From Azolla caroliniana (lineage: Eukaryota > Polypodiophyta): a stretch of DNA of 64,000 nt. The stretch is taken from the NCBI GenBank assembly GCA_043228905.1, contig JBHGNT010000002.1, positions 8,618,001 to 8,682,000 on the forward strand, given 5' to 3'. Positions 22,005 to 32,679 of this stretch are shown piece by piece (positions within the stretch are counted from its first letter, which is position 1; each line of letters opens with the position of its first letter). The notes under the pieces were generated by a model. That model was given only the letters and a program-made list of their open reading frames with translations, was not told the origin of the DNA and ran no database searches. Both the position numbers and the translations under genes were made by a program.

Positions 22005-22850
22005 TGTCGTAGTGTAGGTTGCACACTATGTGGAAATTATATTTTTGTCCCTCCGGATAGAGAATGGAGTGCTCGGTGAGAACCGGAAGAAAACGGCATA
22101 CCGGCAAGGAGGAAAACGGCATACCGGCAAGGAGGAAAACGGCAAGGAGGAAAACGGCATACCGGCAAGGAAGAAAACGGCATACCGGCAAGGAAGAGCC
22201 GGATAAAGAGACATAAATGTAAAAAAAAAAAGGAAATACTCACTACTGCGCAGGGCGTGATTCGAACTCTGCACCTCCACGTTGACAAACCCCAACCTTA
22301 CCATTACATTAACTTATCTTAAGTGTTTTAAATATAGATTTAATACGTATAAGACCTTTATTTATGCATACCTTTATTAAAAGGTAAATTGTGTATTTTT
22401 TAATATATGAAAAAGAAAAACACGAGACACTAAAAATAACTCATGCACATCTAGCGTGCATGAGCCCTATACTTAGGAAATAAAAAAGCATCACATGCAC
22501 ATTTAGTGGACATGAACTCTTTTTGTAAAAAAAAAAGCATGAAGCCATGCTTAGCTCTTCTTTCCTTATATAAGGAGGAGAGAAATATGTAAAGGGTTGT
22601 TGATTATTTGGATTAAGTATTAATCAATACAAAATTTATTCGTGGGATTCACGATTTATACATCTACTTCTCTCTTAACACCCTAAGTACCAATTAATAT
22701 AGTATACTCGTGTGATTCACGAGTTTCTTATCTTTCTCTTTGCTATTTACTCATAATTAATCTCTATCTCACGAACTTCTTTCTCCTAGTCCAAGACCTC
22801 TGTGGTTCCCACCCGACTCACGCAACGATCCGGAGCCAAAAGGCACGACA
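22005..22850 (+). mobile_element. Gypsy 2 5' LTR
   Basis: 846 bp. Near the start are tandem copies of a GGAAAACGGCATACCGGCAA-type unit (22083-22200). An antisense tRNA-like box (GATTCGAACTCTGCACC) is at about 22258-22275. TATATAAGG at about 22565-22574 is the likely promoter. Confidence 0.92.
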
Positions 22851-22853
22851 CAG

Positions 22854-22872
22854 TTGGTGAACCCGACGTGAA
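22854..22872 (+). other. Candidate primer-binding site of gypsy 2
   Basis: TGGTGAACCCGACGTGAAG begins a few bases after the LTR end and starts with the TGG expected for a tRNA CCA end. The tRNA is not identified. Confidence 0.45.
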
Positions 22873-22888
22873 GACGGGTGGCAAGGAG

Positions 22889-24928
22889 ATGGAGGCTCAA
22901 CAAGCTAACAATATGATGGCGATGTTCGAACGGATGCTTCAAGAACAACGCACGATGTCGGAGATTTCGGCATCAGTAGAGCGGCTCGTGCAACGCAACG
23001 GGCAATTTAATGGTAAGGATGTGTCGCGATATTTGCAGGACTACAAGGCGGAGATGCTCCGGTGCTGGGCTTCGGAAGGACTGCAAGTGACATCCTTTAA
23101 CCGGGTGGCGACCGACGGGCTTCAAGGGAGTATCCACGGGTTGCAACAACAAAATCCGACGTGGGAAGCATTCGAAGAGGCGTTAAAGACCACGTTTGCC
23201 ATCGAGGACTCCTCCAAGGCAACGCGGAGGGGATTCGAGGATTGGGTGGAAACGTCAGGTAAGGGGCTGAAGGTCCTCGAAGTGTTTTCGACATTCGAAA
23301 GTCGGTTCGGGAGGTTGTCCGCGAGAGATCAAACTATTCTTGCACCGGACAAAGTCATCATGTTTTTGCGAGCTGTGGACGTCCGGGACCGGAAAGATAT
23401 CGGAGTGCTTCTTGAGGACACGACCACCGAAAGCGGCCTCACCGAAACATGGGAAAGCGTGCGGGATATCGTCGCGCGGTACACGAAGAGGGGGCAATGG
23501 CTTGCCAACGAAGAAAAGAGGGTTTCGGAACCGATTCCGAAACCGAGAACGGGACTGGAAGACCATCAACCGAGGGCTCGGGAGATTACGGCCGAGAAGG
23601 GAGTCGACGCGTCTACGGTGGAGCAGCTGCTGAAGGAGATGGAGAATCTAAAGATCGCGATGGTGAAGAAGTCGGATGACCGCCCCACAAGCTCCAAATA
23701 TACGGATCGACGGTGCATATGGTGCGATAGCGCCGAACACGATCGGAGGGATTGCGACGACCATAAGGAGGCGCTACGACGGGATCTCATCTACTACGAG
23801 GGAAACCGGATTCATTCGATGGACTCTCGGAAGCCACTCCGACCGAACTTCCGGAAAGGCGGCATGAAGAAGGTGCTCGAGGAGGAGTTAGCGGCAAGAA
23901 GCAACTATGCGACAACCGCGGGAATATGTGTCGGGGAGTCATCGGGAGCGAAGGCGTCTTTCTGGCCGGAGGTGCTAGGAAACACCGAGAAAACCGACTC
24001 CAACGATATCCGAAACACCGCGGAAGGCGTCCGGGAAGCTACGGGATGGGAGTGTCCTGTCGACAAGAATAGCATATATGCCCTGTGTCAATTACATGAG
24101 GTGTATGTGGACGAGAAACGACGGCGCACGGAGGATGCGGCCGGACCATCGAAGATACCGGAAAGCTGGAACTCCGGAGGTAAGGGAAAAGAAAAGGCGA
24201 CTTCGGCATTCAAGCTCGCCTCGGACATAGAACAACAAACCGACTTGAAAAGAGTGTTCGAGGAAAGAATCTTGGATAGCCGGGTAGATTTTTCGCTGCG
24301 GGAACTACTCGGAATAGCGAAGAAGGAGTTTCACGATCTTCTCGTGGATCTCGTGAAAAGGAAGAGACAAAGTACGGAGGAAAATGCTCCAAGGGTGAAT
24401 GCAAATACCGTTTCAATGAACGACACCGAAGTGGAAGGCGAAATTCTGAACTCCCACTATACAAGGCCACACTGGGCACGTGCGACTACGGAGACTCCGG
24501 TCCGAATCGGCAACATCAAAGAACCCGTGCTAGCATTGATTGATCACGGATCGGAGATCAACTTGATGTCCAAGGAGTTCTACCGAAAGGGGAAGTGGCC
24601 TATAAACACCAACCATGGATGGAAGATTCGGGCAGCCACGAAAACGACAGAAGACCTATTTGCGTCTTGTCCGGATGTGACGGTAAAGATCGGGGATGTC
24701 GAAATTGACCAAAATTTCTTTGTGCAGGATGAGGTTTCACATTCTGTCATCCTCGGCCAACCCTTTATCACGGCTTCACGGATGGAGACGAAGGTGCTCG
24801 ATAGTGGTGCGGCTTTTGCGCGAATTCGGAGCCAAAACGGAGGGAAATCCGTCCAATTCCTAACGGTGCCGGCAAATCACGAAAGGAACAAGAGGGAACT
24901 CTTGTCCCAAGTGAGAATGGATTTTTAA
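22889..24928 (+). CDS. Gypsy 2 gag and protease
   Basis: The ATG at 22889 (MEAQQANNMMAMFERML) is the first Met downstream of the primer site; the open frame extends upstream into the LTR but that part is not expected to be translated. It encodes a gag core, a CX2CX4HX4C knuckle CIWCDSAEHDRRDC (about 23716-23757), a charged linker, then a retropepsin-like domain with LALIDHGSEINLMSKEF (about 24530-24580) and the flap/C-terminal motif SVILGQPFI. The active site reads Asp-His-Gly in place of Asp-Ser/Thr-Gly. The frame is intact and ends TTT TAA inside a likely -1 slippage site into pol. Confidence 0.88.
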   Translation: MEAQQANNMMAMFERMLQEQRTMSEISASVERLVQRNGQFNGKDVSRYLQDYKAEMLRCWASEGLQVTSFNRVATDGLQGSIHGLQQQNPTWEAFEEALKTTFAIEDSSKATRRGFEDWVETSGKGLKVLEVFSTFESRFGRLSARDQTILAPDKVIMFLRAVDVRDRKDIGVLLEDTTTESGLTETWESVRDIVARYTKRGQWLANEEKRVSEPIPKPRTGLEDHQPRAREITAEKGVDASTVEQLLKEMENLKIAMVKKSDDRPTSSKYTDRRCIWCDSAEHDRRDCDDHKEALRRDLIYYEGNRIHSMDSRKPLRPNFRKGGMKKVLEEELAARSNYATTAGICVGESSGAKASFWPEVLGNTEKTDSNDIRNTAEGVREATGWECPVDKNSIYALCQLHEVYVDEKRRRTEDAAGPSKIPESWNSGGKGKEKATSAFKLASDIEQQTDLKRVFEERILDSRVDFSLRELLGIAKKEFHDLLVDLVKRKRQSTEENAPRVNANTVSMNDTEVEGEILNSHYTRPHWARATTETPVRIGNIKEPVLALIDHGSEINLMSKEFYRKGKWPINTNHGWKIRAATKTTEDLFASCPDVTVKIGDVEIDQNFFVQDEVSHSVILGQPFITASRMETKVLDSGAAFARIRSQNGGKSVQFLTVPANHERNKRELLSQVRMDF

Positions 24929-24963
24929 AGCGGACTGTTGCGGAGTGGGGAAGTGATAGTCCG
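24922..24963 (+). promoter_or_regulatory. Candidate -1 ribosomal frameshift site between gag and pol
   Basis: The gag frame ends GAT TTT TAA. Slipping back one base on the T run (24922-24926) gives TTT TTA AAG, and that frame stays open through to the pol domains. A 6-bp perfect stem CGGACT (24931-24936) with AGTCCG (24958-24963) starts five bases beyond the run. Confidence 0.55.
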
Positions 24964-27213
24964 AGAAGCCCTGATACCCCACACAGGAAGAAAACTCTCG
25001 GAGCAAAACAAGTACGAATCGGCCCGGATGGGGCATCTACGTACACGACCGTAACCGGAGGAATGAAGAAACAATACCGACAAGTGGAGGATAAGTTACG
25101 GTCGGCATCAATAATAAAAGAAGACGAAGAAATCGTGGGAGTGATCGAGGAAGTGTTCTATGGGAATACACTACAACGGCTTGAAGAGCTTGCGGAAGAT
25201 AAAAGCCAAGGGAACTGGGTAGTCCCGGTGGAATCGGTCGAGATGTACGAGATCGTTGCGAAAATGGGGCCGGATGCGCTCCGCAAAGAAGAAGCAATGG
25301 TAAGTACGAAATACAAGACCGTGGAGAAGAAGGTGAAACCGGCCGCGGGACCACTACCCGCCGATAGCGAACAAAAGAAGAAAGAAGTCTCGGGAGATCC
25401 GACACTTCGGAAGTCCGTGGATATCGGACATGCCTTCACAGATGAGACCCGGAAGAAACTTCGGATCGGTGGAGGTGGGTTCCTCTTACAAGAAGAAGAA
25501 AAACGGTTTCGAGAGATGTTGGAGCAACATGGCAAAGCATTCGCGTTCACATCGAGGGAGATCGGATGCATTGATCCAAAGATAGTGGAGCCGATGGTGA
25601 TTTTCACGATTGATCATGTACCGTGGAACCTGAAGCCGATTCCGGTGCCACGGGCGCATATTCCGAAAGTCATCGACTTGCTCAAGGAGAAGGTGGCGAT
25701 GGGGATTCTAGAGCCATCAAGTGCTCCGTACTCAAATCGATGGTTTACGGTTCCGAAGAAGAATGGGTCACTCCGATTCATCCAAGACTTGCAACCGGTG
25801 AACAAGGTCACGATCCGGAACTCGGGAGTCGGTCCGATAGTGGACGAATTCGCGGAAGCTTTTGCCGGACGTGCGATATACTCCATCGGGGACCTATACT
25901 CGGGGTATGACCAATTCCAACTAGCCGTGGAGAGCCGAGACATCACTACCATGCGGACACCGATAGGACTAGTTCGAATGTGCACACTACCACAAGGAGC
26001 GACAAACTCGGTTGCACATATGATGAACGCGATGAACAAGGTGCTTCGAGATTGCATCCCGGAGATAACGATGCCGTTTCTAGATGACATTCCGATGAAA
26101 GGATGCGCGGTGGAAGAAAAAGATGAGACTATGGATGATCGGGGATGCCGAAAGTTCGTGGTCGACCATATTCATGATTGCGAGAAAGTGTTGCGAAAGC
26201 TAGAAGATGTGCACCTAACACTTTCCGGGGAGAAATCGGCATTCGGGCAAGAAGAAATATTGGTGGTCGGACATCTATGTGGACCCTATGGCCGAAGACC
26301 GTCACCAACAAAGATCGATGCGATTCAAGCTATGAAGGAAGTATGTGAGTCAACATCGGAAGTCCGAAGGTTTCTGGGTGCGTGTGCATTCTATCACATA
26401 TGGATTCCGCACTATGCACATATAGCGGACCCGCTCTATCACTTGTTGCGGAAAGGTAAGAAATTCGAGTGGAAACTGGAACACACTAAAGCCATGAGGA
26501 AGCTCAAGAAGACACTATGGAGGGCGGAATCACTTAAGAAGCCAAGCTACGAGCGGCCAATCATAGTAACGGTTGATACAAGTCCAACCGGTATCGGGTG
26601 GGTCATCAATCAAGCCGACTCGGATGGTTCGCGGTATCCGATCCGATTTGGAGCAAAGGTCCTCAACGAAAGGCAACGCGGATATGCACAAGTCAAAAGA
26701 GAATTGTGGGGAGTCGTGTCGGTGATAAAATCGGATCGGGATTATTTGATCGGAGCTGAAGTGGTGATCGAGACGGATTGTCTTCCGATACTCGGGATGA
26801 TGCGGTGTTGTACGATACCGGATGTGGCTATGCTAAGGTGGATTGCATATGTCAAGTCACTTAATCCGGAGGTTCGACACATCTCGGGGAAGGACAACGC
26901 GGTAGCGGACATGTTATCGAGGGCGCGGTTTGAAGACGACATAACCGAATCAGATAATGAAGAAGTTTCCGAAGACTACTTCACGTCAGAACACATATGC
27001 CGAGTGAACGTGATCCGAGAATTCCGGGAAGAAGAATACGAGGGGGAAACCTTGATGATCGGGAAGATGCTACAAGAGGTCGAGGATTCAACCAATGATA
27101 AAGAAAGGAGAGCCGAGATCCGAAGGATGAAGAGGCAAGTCCAAAAGTTCTTCTTGGAAAACGGTTTAATATGGAGGACGCCGAAAAGACCGGATGGGAT
27201 ACCACTTCGAGTA
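24928..27213 (+). CDS. Gypsy 2 pol: reverse transcriptase and RNase H (interrupted by copia)
   Basis: The frame is -1 relative to gag and open from the gag stop. It holds an N-terminal spacer, RT (VPKKNGSLRFIQDLQPVN about 25750; YSIGDLYSGYDQFQL about 25878; PFLDDIPMKG about 26078-26105) and RNase H (TVDTSPTGIGWVINQ about 26570; the final DNAVADMLSRA about 26896). The catalytic pair is FLDD. Coding continues to RPDGIPLRVVG, where the copia target site begins; the integrase resumes after 32684 in the same protein. Its first internal Met is at 25063. Confidence 0.88.
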
Positions 27214-27218
27214 GTCGG

Positions 27219-27502
27219 TGTTGGAGGCAAAGTCGTCAGTGCGGAAGATCAAGAAGCATTCGATCGTTTCTGAATACCTGCGTATGACAGTTTCTATGTC
27301 GTTGCACAGAGAGAGAGAGAGAGAGAGAGGCACAAAAGATTTTCTTATTCCACAAAGCAATAATACAACAACCAACCTTACAAAAAGGTTACAAGGTCAC
27401 TATATATAGTGACCGACTTAGGGCAACTACCCTTTATGCTAATTACATAAATGGCCAAAACGGGATAGTGTGAATACGTCCATTATACACATGTATTCGA
27501 CA
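27219..27502 (-). mobile_element. Copia C 3' LTR
   Basis: 284 bp, with a GA microsatellite at about 27308-27329. The adjoining ACGGGGGAG (minus strand, next to 27503) is the polypurine tract. Confidence 0.95.
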
Positions 27503-27695
27503 CTCCCCCGTAATGGGCGTATACATGGGTTATCTAAGATTACAGGTATAGACTTGGGTTCTCGGACATATCCGCTTTGTTCGAGTCGGCAGGGTCCGAA
27601 GGCAGAAGACCGAACTGGTCGGGTCGGAACAGTTGAAGCCGATCATTAAGAAACTGATGTCGGTTGTCGGGAACCATCCTGCTCTGTGTCCGGCT

Positions 27696-30600
27696 CTAAC
27701 CGGACTGGTTTGTCGTTACGCCCATCTGATGCCGAAGAGACCGAAAACGGTCTGCCGAAAGACACTTGGTCATTCCATCTGCGACATTGTCGGTTGTGGA
27801 TATTTTCTCTAGACCGATTTTCCCTGAAATGACGCAGTCCCGAACGAAGTGATATCGAACGTCGATATGTTTGGAGGCGTTGTGGTGAACCGGATTTTTC
27901 GACAGGGCAACAACACCTTGACTGTCGCTATAGACAACTGGAGCCGAGTCATGGTCGACTTGTCGAAACGTGTGCGCCAGTCGACCGAGCCACAAAGCTT
28001 CTTTTGCTGCGTCGGATGCAGCTACATATTCTGCTTCGGTCGTTGAGGTCGTTGTGCATTCCTGAAGTTTCGACTTCCACGAGATTGCTCCATTGCCGAA
28101 TTTGAAGCAGTATCCGGTTGTTGATTTCCGACTGTCTATACAGCCGGCGAAATCCGAGTCGGTGTAACCGACTACGCCTGAGGTTCGGTTCGGACCGAAA
28201 AGAATGCCATGGTCTTTTGTGCCAGCCAGATATCTGAACACATGCTTGACTGCGTTCCAATGCGATCGGCCAGGATTGTGCATAAATCTGCTAACGACTC
28301 CTACGGCGTGAGAGATATCAGGCCGTGTCGCGACCATCAGGTACATAAGGGAGCCGACTGCCGGTGCATACGGTACCGACTTCATATCTTCCCCCTCCGG
28401 ACCGGATGTCGGGCAGTCTCGCTGAGAGAGCCGAAGATTCATGGGGAGCGGGGTTGAAGCAGATTTGGCTGATTGCATGTTGAAGCGTTCCAAGACACGT
28501 CCGATATAGTCGGTCTGAGACAAAAAAAGATGTCGTTTATCGCGATGCCGACTAATCTTCATGCCGAGTATGTGTCGTGCCGGACCGAGGTCCTTCATTG
28601 CAAACTTCAACCGCAGTTGCCGAATGAGATCGGCAAGTTCGCCCGCGTGGCGTCCAGAAATTAGCATGTCGTCCACGTAAATGATGAGGAAGATGGGTGA
28701 TCCATCTTGAGCTGTGTTGGTGAAGAGACAATGGTCCTCATCGCTTTTGGAGAAGCCGATCGATTGGATGAAGTCGTCGAACTTCTTGTACCATTGTCGC
28801 GGTGCCTGTTTGAGGCCGTATAGACTCTTCCTGAGTCGGCAGACTAGATGTTCTTGGCCAGGTGCCACGAAGCCTTTTGGCTGCTCCATATAAATTTCTT
28901 CCTCGAGATCACCATGGAGGAAGGCTGTTTTGACATCTAGCTGAATCAGCTCCAAGTTGTCGGCTGCCACGACGCCGAGCAGAAAACGAAGGGTTGTCAT
29001 TTTCACCACTGGTGAAAAAATCTCGTCGAAGTCGACGCCATATTCTTGTCGGAAGCCCTTCGCAACTAATCTGGCCTTGTACTTTGGGGTGGTCGAATCA
29101 GACGTCTCTTTTAGTCGATAAACCCACTTGCAAGGAAGAGCACGTCGGTTCCTAGGTAATTCGACCAGATCCCAAGTCTTGTTTGCCCGAATGGAGTGCA
29201 TTTCCGACTCCATCGCCAGATGCCAGGTGGCGGAATCGACAGATGTCGATGCTTCTTCGTAAGACGTCGGTTCGCCGGCGTCGGTGAAGAAAATTCCAGG
29301 AGAATACCTCTCCGGAGGTTGCGACAGTCTCTCGGATCGTCGAGGTATGAGTGGACTGGTCGCATCGGGTATCGAGGTCGGATGGTCCGAAAGCGGATTG
29401 TTCTGCTGTGCCGAGTCGGAGTTGTCCGAGTCGGTAGTGTAAGGTTGAGCTACCCGTGAAGCTGACCATGTGTTGAGAGCGGGGCCTTCTTGAAGGGTCG
29501 GCACATCGGAAAATGTTACCCTTCGGACTTCGATCGGTTTTTCGACTGATGGATTCATAGCCGACTCGTTGAACACAACGTCCGAACTTCGAACGATTTG
29601 CCTGCGTTCGGGGTCCCAGAGTCGGTATCCCATTTCGCCGTCGGATCCATATCCAAGGAAAATGCATTTCCTGGACCGAGGTGCAAGTTTTCGGCGATCA
29701 TCTTTCGGAATAAGGGCGTACGCCTCGCATCCGAAGATCCTCAGCTTGTCGTAATTCGGCTTACTGCCGATCCATAGTTCCTGAGGAATTTGAAGTCCTA
29801 GAGGTCTACTTGGCGACATATTGATTATGTGTACTGCCGTGAGTAGAGCCTCTGCCCAGAAGCCATCCGACAGTCCGGAGTGTTGGAGCATGGAAACTAT
29901 CCGTTCTTGGATTGTTCGATTCATGCGTTCGGCAATCCCGTTTTGCTCCGGGCTGTGTGGTGCCATAAATTCACGTCGGATGCCGCGTTGTCGGCAGAAT
30001 TTGACGAATTCCTCGGATTTGAACTCTCCCCCATTGTCTGTCCGAAGGCATTTCAGCTTTCGGTCGGTTTGATTTTCTACCATAGCGAGCCAATCGGTGA
30101 AGATCGAGAAGACCCGATCTTTGGTGCGAATTGGATAAGCCCACACCTTTCGAGTCGAATCGTCAATAAAAGTGACGAAGTGAGAGGCACCGCCGAGAGA
30201 CTGATGCGGCATTGGGCCACAGACGTCCGAATGGACCAAATCAAGAGGTCTCGTTTCTCTTGGTGCTGATGTCGGGTGTGATGCGGCTACTTGTTTGCCA
30301 TACTGGCAATGCTCGCAGAATTGATGGTCCGAGAAGGAGAGTTTGGGGATGTATCCGGCTCTAGATAGGTGCGTGATGCCGGCCTTGCTGAGGTGTCCTA
30401 ATCTTCGGTGCCATAGTGATGACACAGGAATATCCACCAAAAATAGGTTACCCTCTCTGAGCGTAACATGTAACGGATACAGTGAGTGTATCTTGGGTCC
30501 TCTAGCAAGCAGGAGGTTCCCCCTGTGGAGTGTCCACCCTCCCGAAGAAAAACCGGCACGAATGCCGTCTTCATCTAGTTGTCCGACTGAGATCAATGGC

Positions 30601-31712
30601 CTTGAGAGCTCGGGTACATGTCGGACATTGTGGAGTACAAGTGTAGAGCCACCTGCAAGGTTGAGCTCTACTGTGCCGATTCCGATGATGTCACAGTGTT
30701 GTGAGTTGCCGACTCGAACTGAGTCGGAGTGACGGATCGTATATTGCCGAAATTGGGATCGATGAGGAGTCACGTGAAATGACGCGCCCGAATCTAAGAG
30801 CCATGTGCTCGACTCTTCAGTCGTGAGTAGAACTTCTGATCCGACTGGATTTTCGATTGATAGTATATTCGGGTCGTCCGGTAGTACATCAGCTGAGAAG
30901 CTGACGTAATTGATCTCCTCATGCCGGCCACTCTTCTTGTTGTTCTTGTTCTTGAGTGCGCGGCAGTCGGCTTTGATGTGTCCGGGTTTCTTGCAGTAGT
31001 TGCAGATTCGGTTATCCCGTGACTGGCTCCGTCTTCGCTGATTGTTCGGCGGTCGTGAGGAATCTCTTCCTCGTATGTTCGATCGGTCTGTCGAACCTTG
31101 TACTACATAAGCGTCTTCTGTTGAGTCTTTGGCGAAAGACTTTCTCCGAGCTGCTTCGGTCAGGATCGCGCTCGTGACTTCGGAGTATTTAACAGCCGTG
31201 GTTGACGCGTTGCACACGGTTGTGACGAAAGTTTCCCATGATGAGGGAAGGCTGCTCATGAGTATCATTGCTCTGAGTTCATCCTCGATTGCCGTCCCCT
31301 GTGACGAGATTTGGGAGCTTATGCTTTCGTACTCATTGAGGTGTGCTTGAACCGAATCGGATTCTTTCATCCGCAAGTTGTAGAGGCGCCGGATCAGAAA
31401 CATCTTCGTTGCAGCGACCTTCTTTTCGTAAGTGTCCGACAGTGTTTTCCACAGTTCGAATGCTGTCGTACACGATTGCACCGTAAAGTATACCGATTCC
31501 GATAGGTGCATCCGAATCGTGGCGCGGACGATTCTGTCCAGCTTCTGCCACTCAATTGGTTTGTATCCTTCTGGAGGTTCTTCATTTTCGATGGGATCGA
31601 TTTGCCCCTTGACTATGAGATAGTCCTGCATTTGTTCCTTCCAGAAGTTGAAGTTCGATCCATCGAACTTGCGTAGACTCATTTCTGACGAGCCGGATGT
31701 TGATGCCATCAA
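27696..31712 (-). CDS. Copia C gag-pol polyprotein, uninterrupted
   Basis: A 1338-aa frame with all copia domains in order: UBN2-type gag (KFDGSNFNFWKEQMQDYL), knuckle CNYCKKPGHIKADC (about 230-245), protease WLLDSGASFHVTP (about 300), integrase with the HHCC start LWHRRLGHLS...CEHCQYGKQ, DVCGP, FIDDSTRKVW, RTDNGGEF and NGIAERMNRT, RT with KARLVAKGFRQ, LDVKTAFLHGDLEEEIYMEQP and IYVDDMLISG, and RNase H YTDSDFAGC...STTEAEYVA. The catalytic residues of protease, integrase and RT are all present. Either of the first two Met codons (31712 or 31709) could be the start. Confidence 0.97.
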   Translation of the reverse strand: MMASTSGSSEMSLRKFDGSNFNFWKEQMQDYLIVKGQIDPIENEEPPEGYKPIEWQKLDRIVRATIRMHLSESVYFTVQSCTTAFELWKTLSDTYEKKVAATKMFLIRRLYNLRMKESDSVQAHLNEYESISSQISSQGTAIEDELRAMILMSSLPSSWETFVTTVCNASTTAVKYSEVTSAILTEAARRKSFAKDSTEDAYVVQGSTDRSNIRGRDSSRPPNNQRRRSQSRDNRICNYCKKPGHIKADCRALKNKNNKKSGRHEEINYVSFSADVLPDDPNILSIENPVGSEVLLTTEESSTWLLDSGASFHVTPHRSQFRQYTIRHSDSVRVGNSQHCDIIGIGTVELNLAGGSTLVLHNVRHVPELSRPLISVGQLDEDGIRAGFSSGGWTLHRGNLLLARGPKIHSLYPLHVTLREGNLFLVDIPVSSLWHRRLGHLSKAGITHLSRAGYIPKLSFSDHQFCEHCQYGKQVAASHPTSAPRETRPLDLVHSDVCGPMPHQSLGGASHFVTFIDDSTRKVWAYPIRTKDRVFSIFTDWLAMVENQTDRKLKCLRTDNGGEFKSEEFVKFCRQRGIRREFMAPHSPEQNGIAERMNRTIQERIVSMLQHSGLSDGFWAEALLTAVHIINMSPSRPLGLQIPQELWIGSKPNYDKLRIFGCEAYALIPKDDRRKLAPRSRKCIFLGYGSDGEMGYRLWDPERRQIVRSSDVVFNESAMNPSVEKPIEVRRVTFSDVPTLQEGPALNTWSASRVAQPYTTDSDNSDSAQQNNPLSDHPTSIPDATSPLIPRRSERLSQPPERYSPGIFFTDAGEPTSYEEASTSVDSATWHLAMESEMHSIRANKTWDLVELPRNRRALPCKWVYRLKETSDSTTPKYKARLVAKGFRQEYGVDFDEIFSPVVKMTTLRFLLGVVAADNLELIQLDVKTAFLHGDLEEEIYMEQPKGFVAPGQEHLVCRLRKSLYGLKQAPRQWYKKFDDFIQSIGFSKSDEDHCLFTNTAQDGSPIFLIIYVDDMLISGRHAGELADLIRQLRLKFAMKDLGPARHILGMKISRHRDKRHLFLSQTDYIGRVLERFNMQSAKSASTPLPMNLRLSQRDCPTSGPEGEDMKSVPYAPAVGSLMYLMVATRPDISHAVGVVSRFMHNPGRSHWNAVKHVFRYLAGTKDHGILFGPNRTSGVVGYTDSDFAGCIDSRKSTTGYCFKFGNGAISWKSKLQECTTTSTTEAEYVAASDAAKEALWLGRLAHTFRQVDHDSAPVVYSDSQGVVALSKNPVHHNASKHIDVRYHFVRDCVISGKIGLEKISTTDNVADGMTKCLSADRFRSLRHQMGVTTNQSG

Positions 31713-32379
31713 ATTTGGTTTCGGTTGACGAAGCTCGGTTCGGAGTTGACTACGAACCTTGTTGGAGTGCAGCCGGTTGGCTCACCCGATATCGTTCTAG
31801 TCGGATTTGAATCCGAGTCGGTTCGGCTTCGGAACTTGCTTGAATTGACTCCGGTAGCTTGAGGGACAGAACCGACTGGTCTTCCCGAATGTTGCCGAGT
31901 CGGAGTGAGCCCGGTTCGCTTCGGATATATATGCCGAATACCGATTATTAAAACCGATTATCTGGACCGATTTTGCTTCGGTTGACTGCAACAACGAGAG
32001 AGACGGATCCAACTGATCCTCCCGAATGTCGATCAGCCAGATGAAGCACGAGTTTGGGGTTGTTGTCCTAAGACCGATCTGCACCGAGTGGTTACAACGA
32101 GCAGCGAGCAGCGTTTAATGACCTTTTCGGATGCCGTTTAACCGAATGGAGCACGATCGTGTCAATGATGCACAAGGGGATTTCACCTCGAGCGGTTACG
32201 ATCACAAGGAACAGAGTACAACCTGATGGCTTACTCCAAGCAAGAGGATCTAACGCGATGAGGTGCAAACCTCGTTTTTGTTCTTCTTCTCTCTTTCTTC
32301 GAATGACGCGAATACTGTGCAGGCCGTGATGAAGTGAAGAACCGAATGCTGTGCAGGCGGTGATGACAGCCGAACCTTT

Positions 32380-32391
32380 GCTCTGATACCA
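32380..32391 (-). other. Copia C primer-binding site
   Basis: Reads TGGTATCAGAGC on the minus strand, the standard initiator-tRNA-Met site, two bases from the LTR. Confidence 0.93.
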
Positions 32392-32393
32392 GA

Positions 32394-32679
32394 TGTTGGA
32401 GGCAAAGTCGTCAGTGCGGAAGATCAAGAAGCATTCGATCGTTTCTGAATACCTGCGTATGACAGTTTCTATGTCGTTGCACAGAGAGAGAGAGAGAGAG
32501 AGAGAGGCACAAAAGATTTTCTTATTCCACAAAGCAATAATACAACAACCAACCTTACAAAAAGGTTACAAGGTCACTATATATAGTGACCGACTTAGGG
32601 CAACTACCCTTTATGCTAATTACATAAATGGCCAAAACGGGATAGTGTGAATACGTCCATTATACACATGTATTCGACA
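32394..32679 (-). mobile_element. Copia C 5' LTR
   Basis: 286 bp and the same as the 27219 LTR except for a longer GA tract. A symmetrical CACTATATATAGTG at about 32576-32589 supplies a TATA box on either strand. Confidence 0.95.

Larger units (their letters stand above)
27219..32679 (-). mobile_element. Intact young Ty1/copia element (copia C) nested in gypsy 2
   Basis: LTRs at 27219-27502 and 32394-32679 start TGTTGGAGGC and end TATTCGACA; they appear identical except for the number of GA repeats. Target duplication GTCGG (27214-27218 and 32680-32684). The minus-strand order is 5' LTR (right), primer site GCTCTGATACCA in reverse (32380-32391, tRNA-iMet type), one gag-pol frame, polypurine tract next to 27503, and 3' LTR (left). 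Everything needed for mobility looks present, so it may be active or only recently silent. Confidence 0.96.

Noticed and set aside
22083-22304. Minus-strand open frames with MPVCRFLPCRYAVF repeats
   Set aside because: They come from the tandem units of the gypsy 2 LTR, occur again in the second LTR, and have no independent coding evidence.
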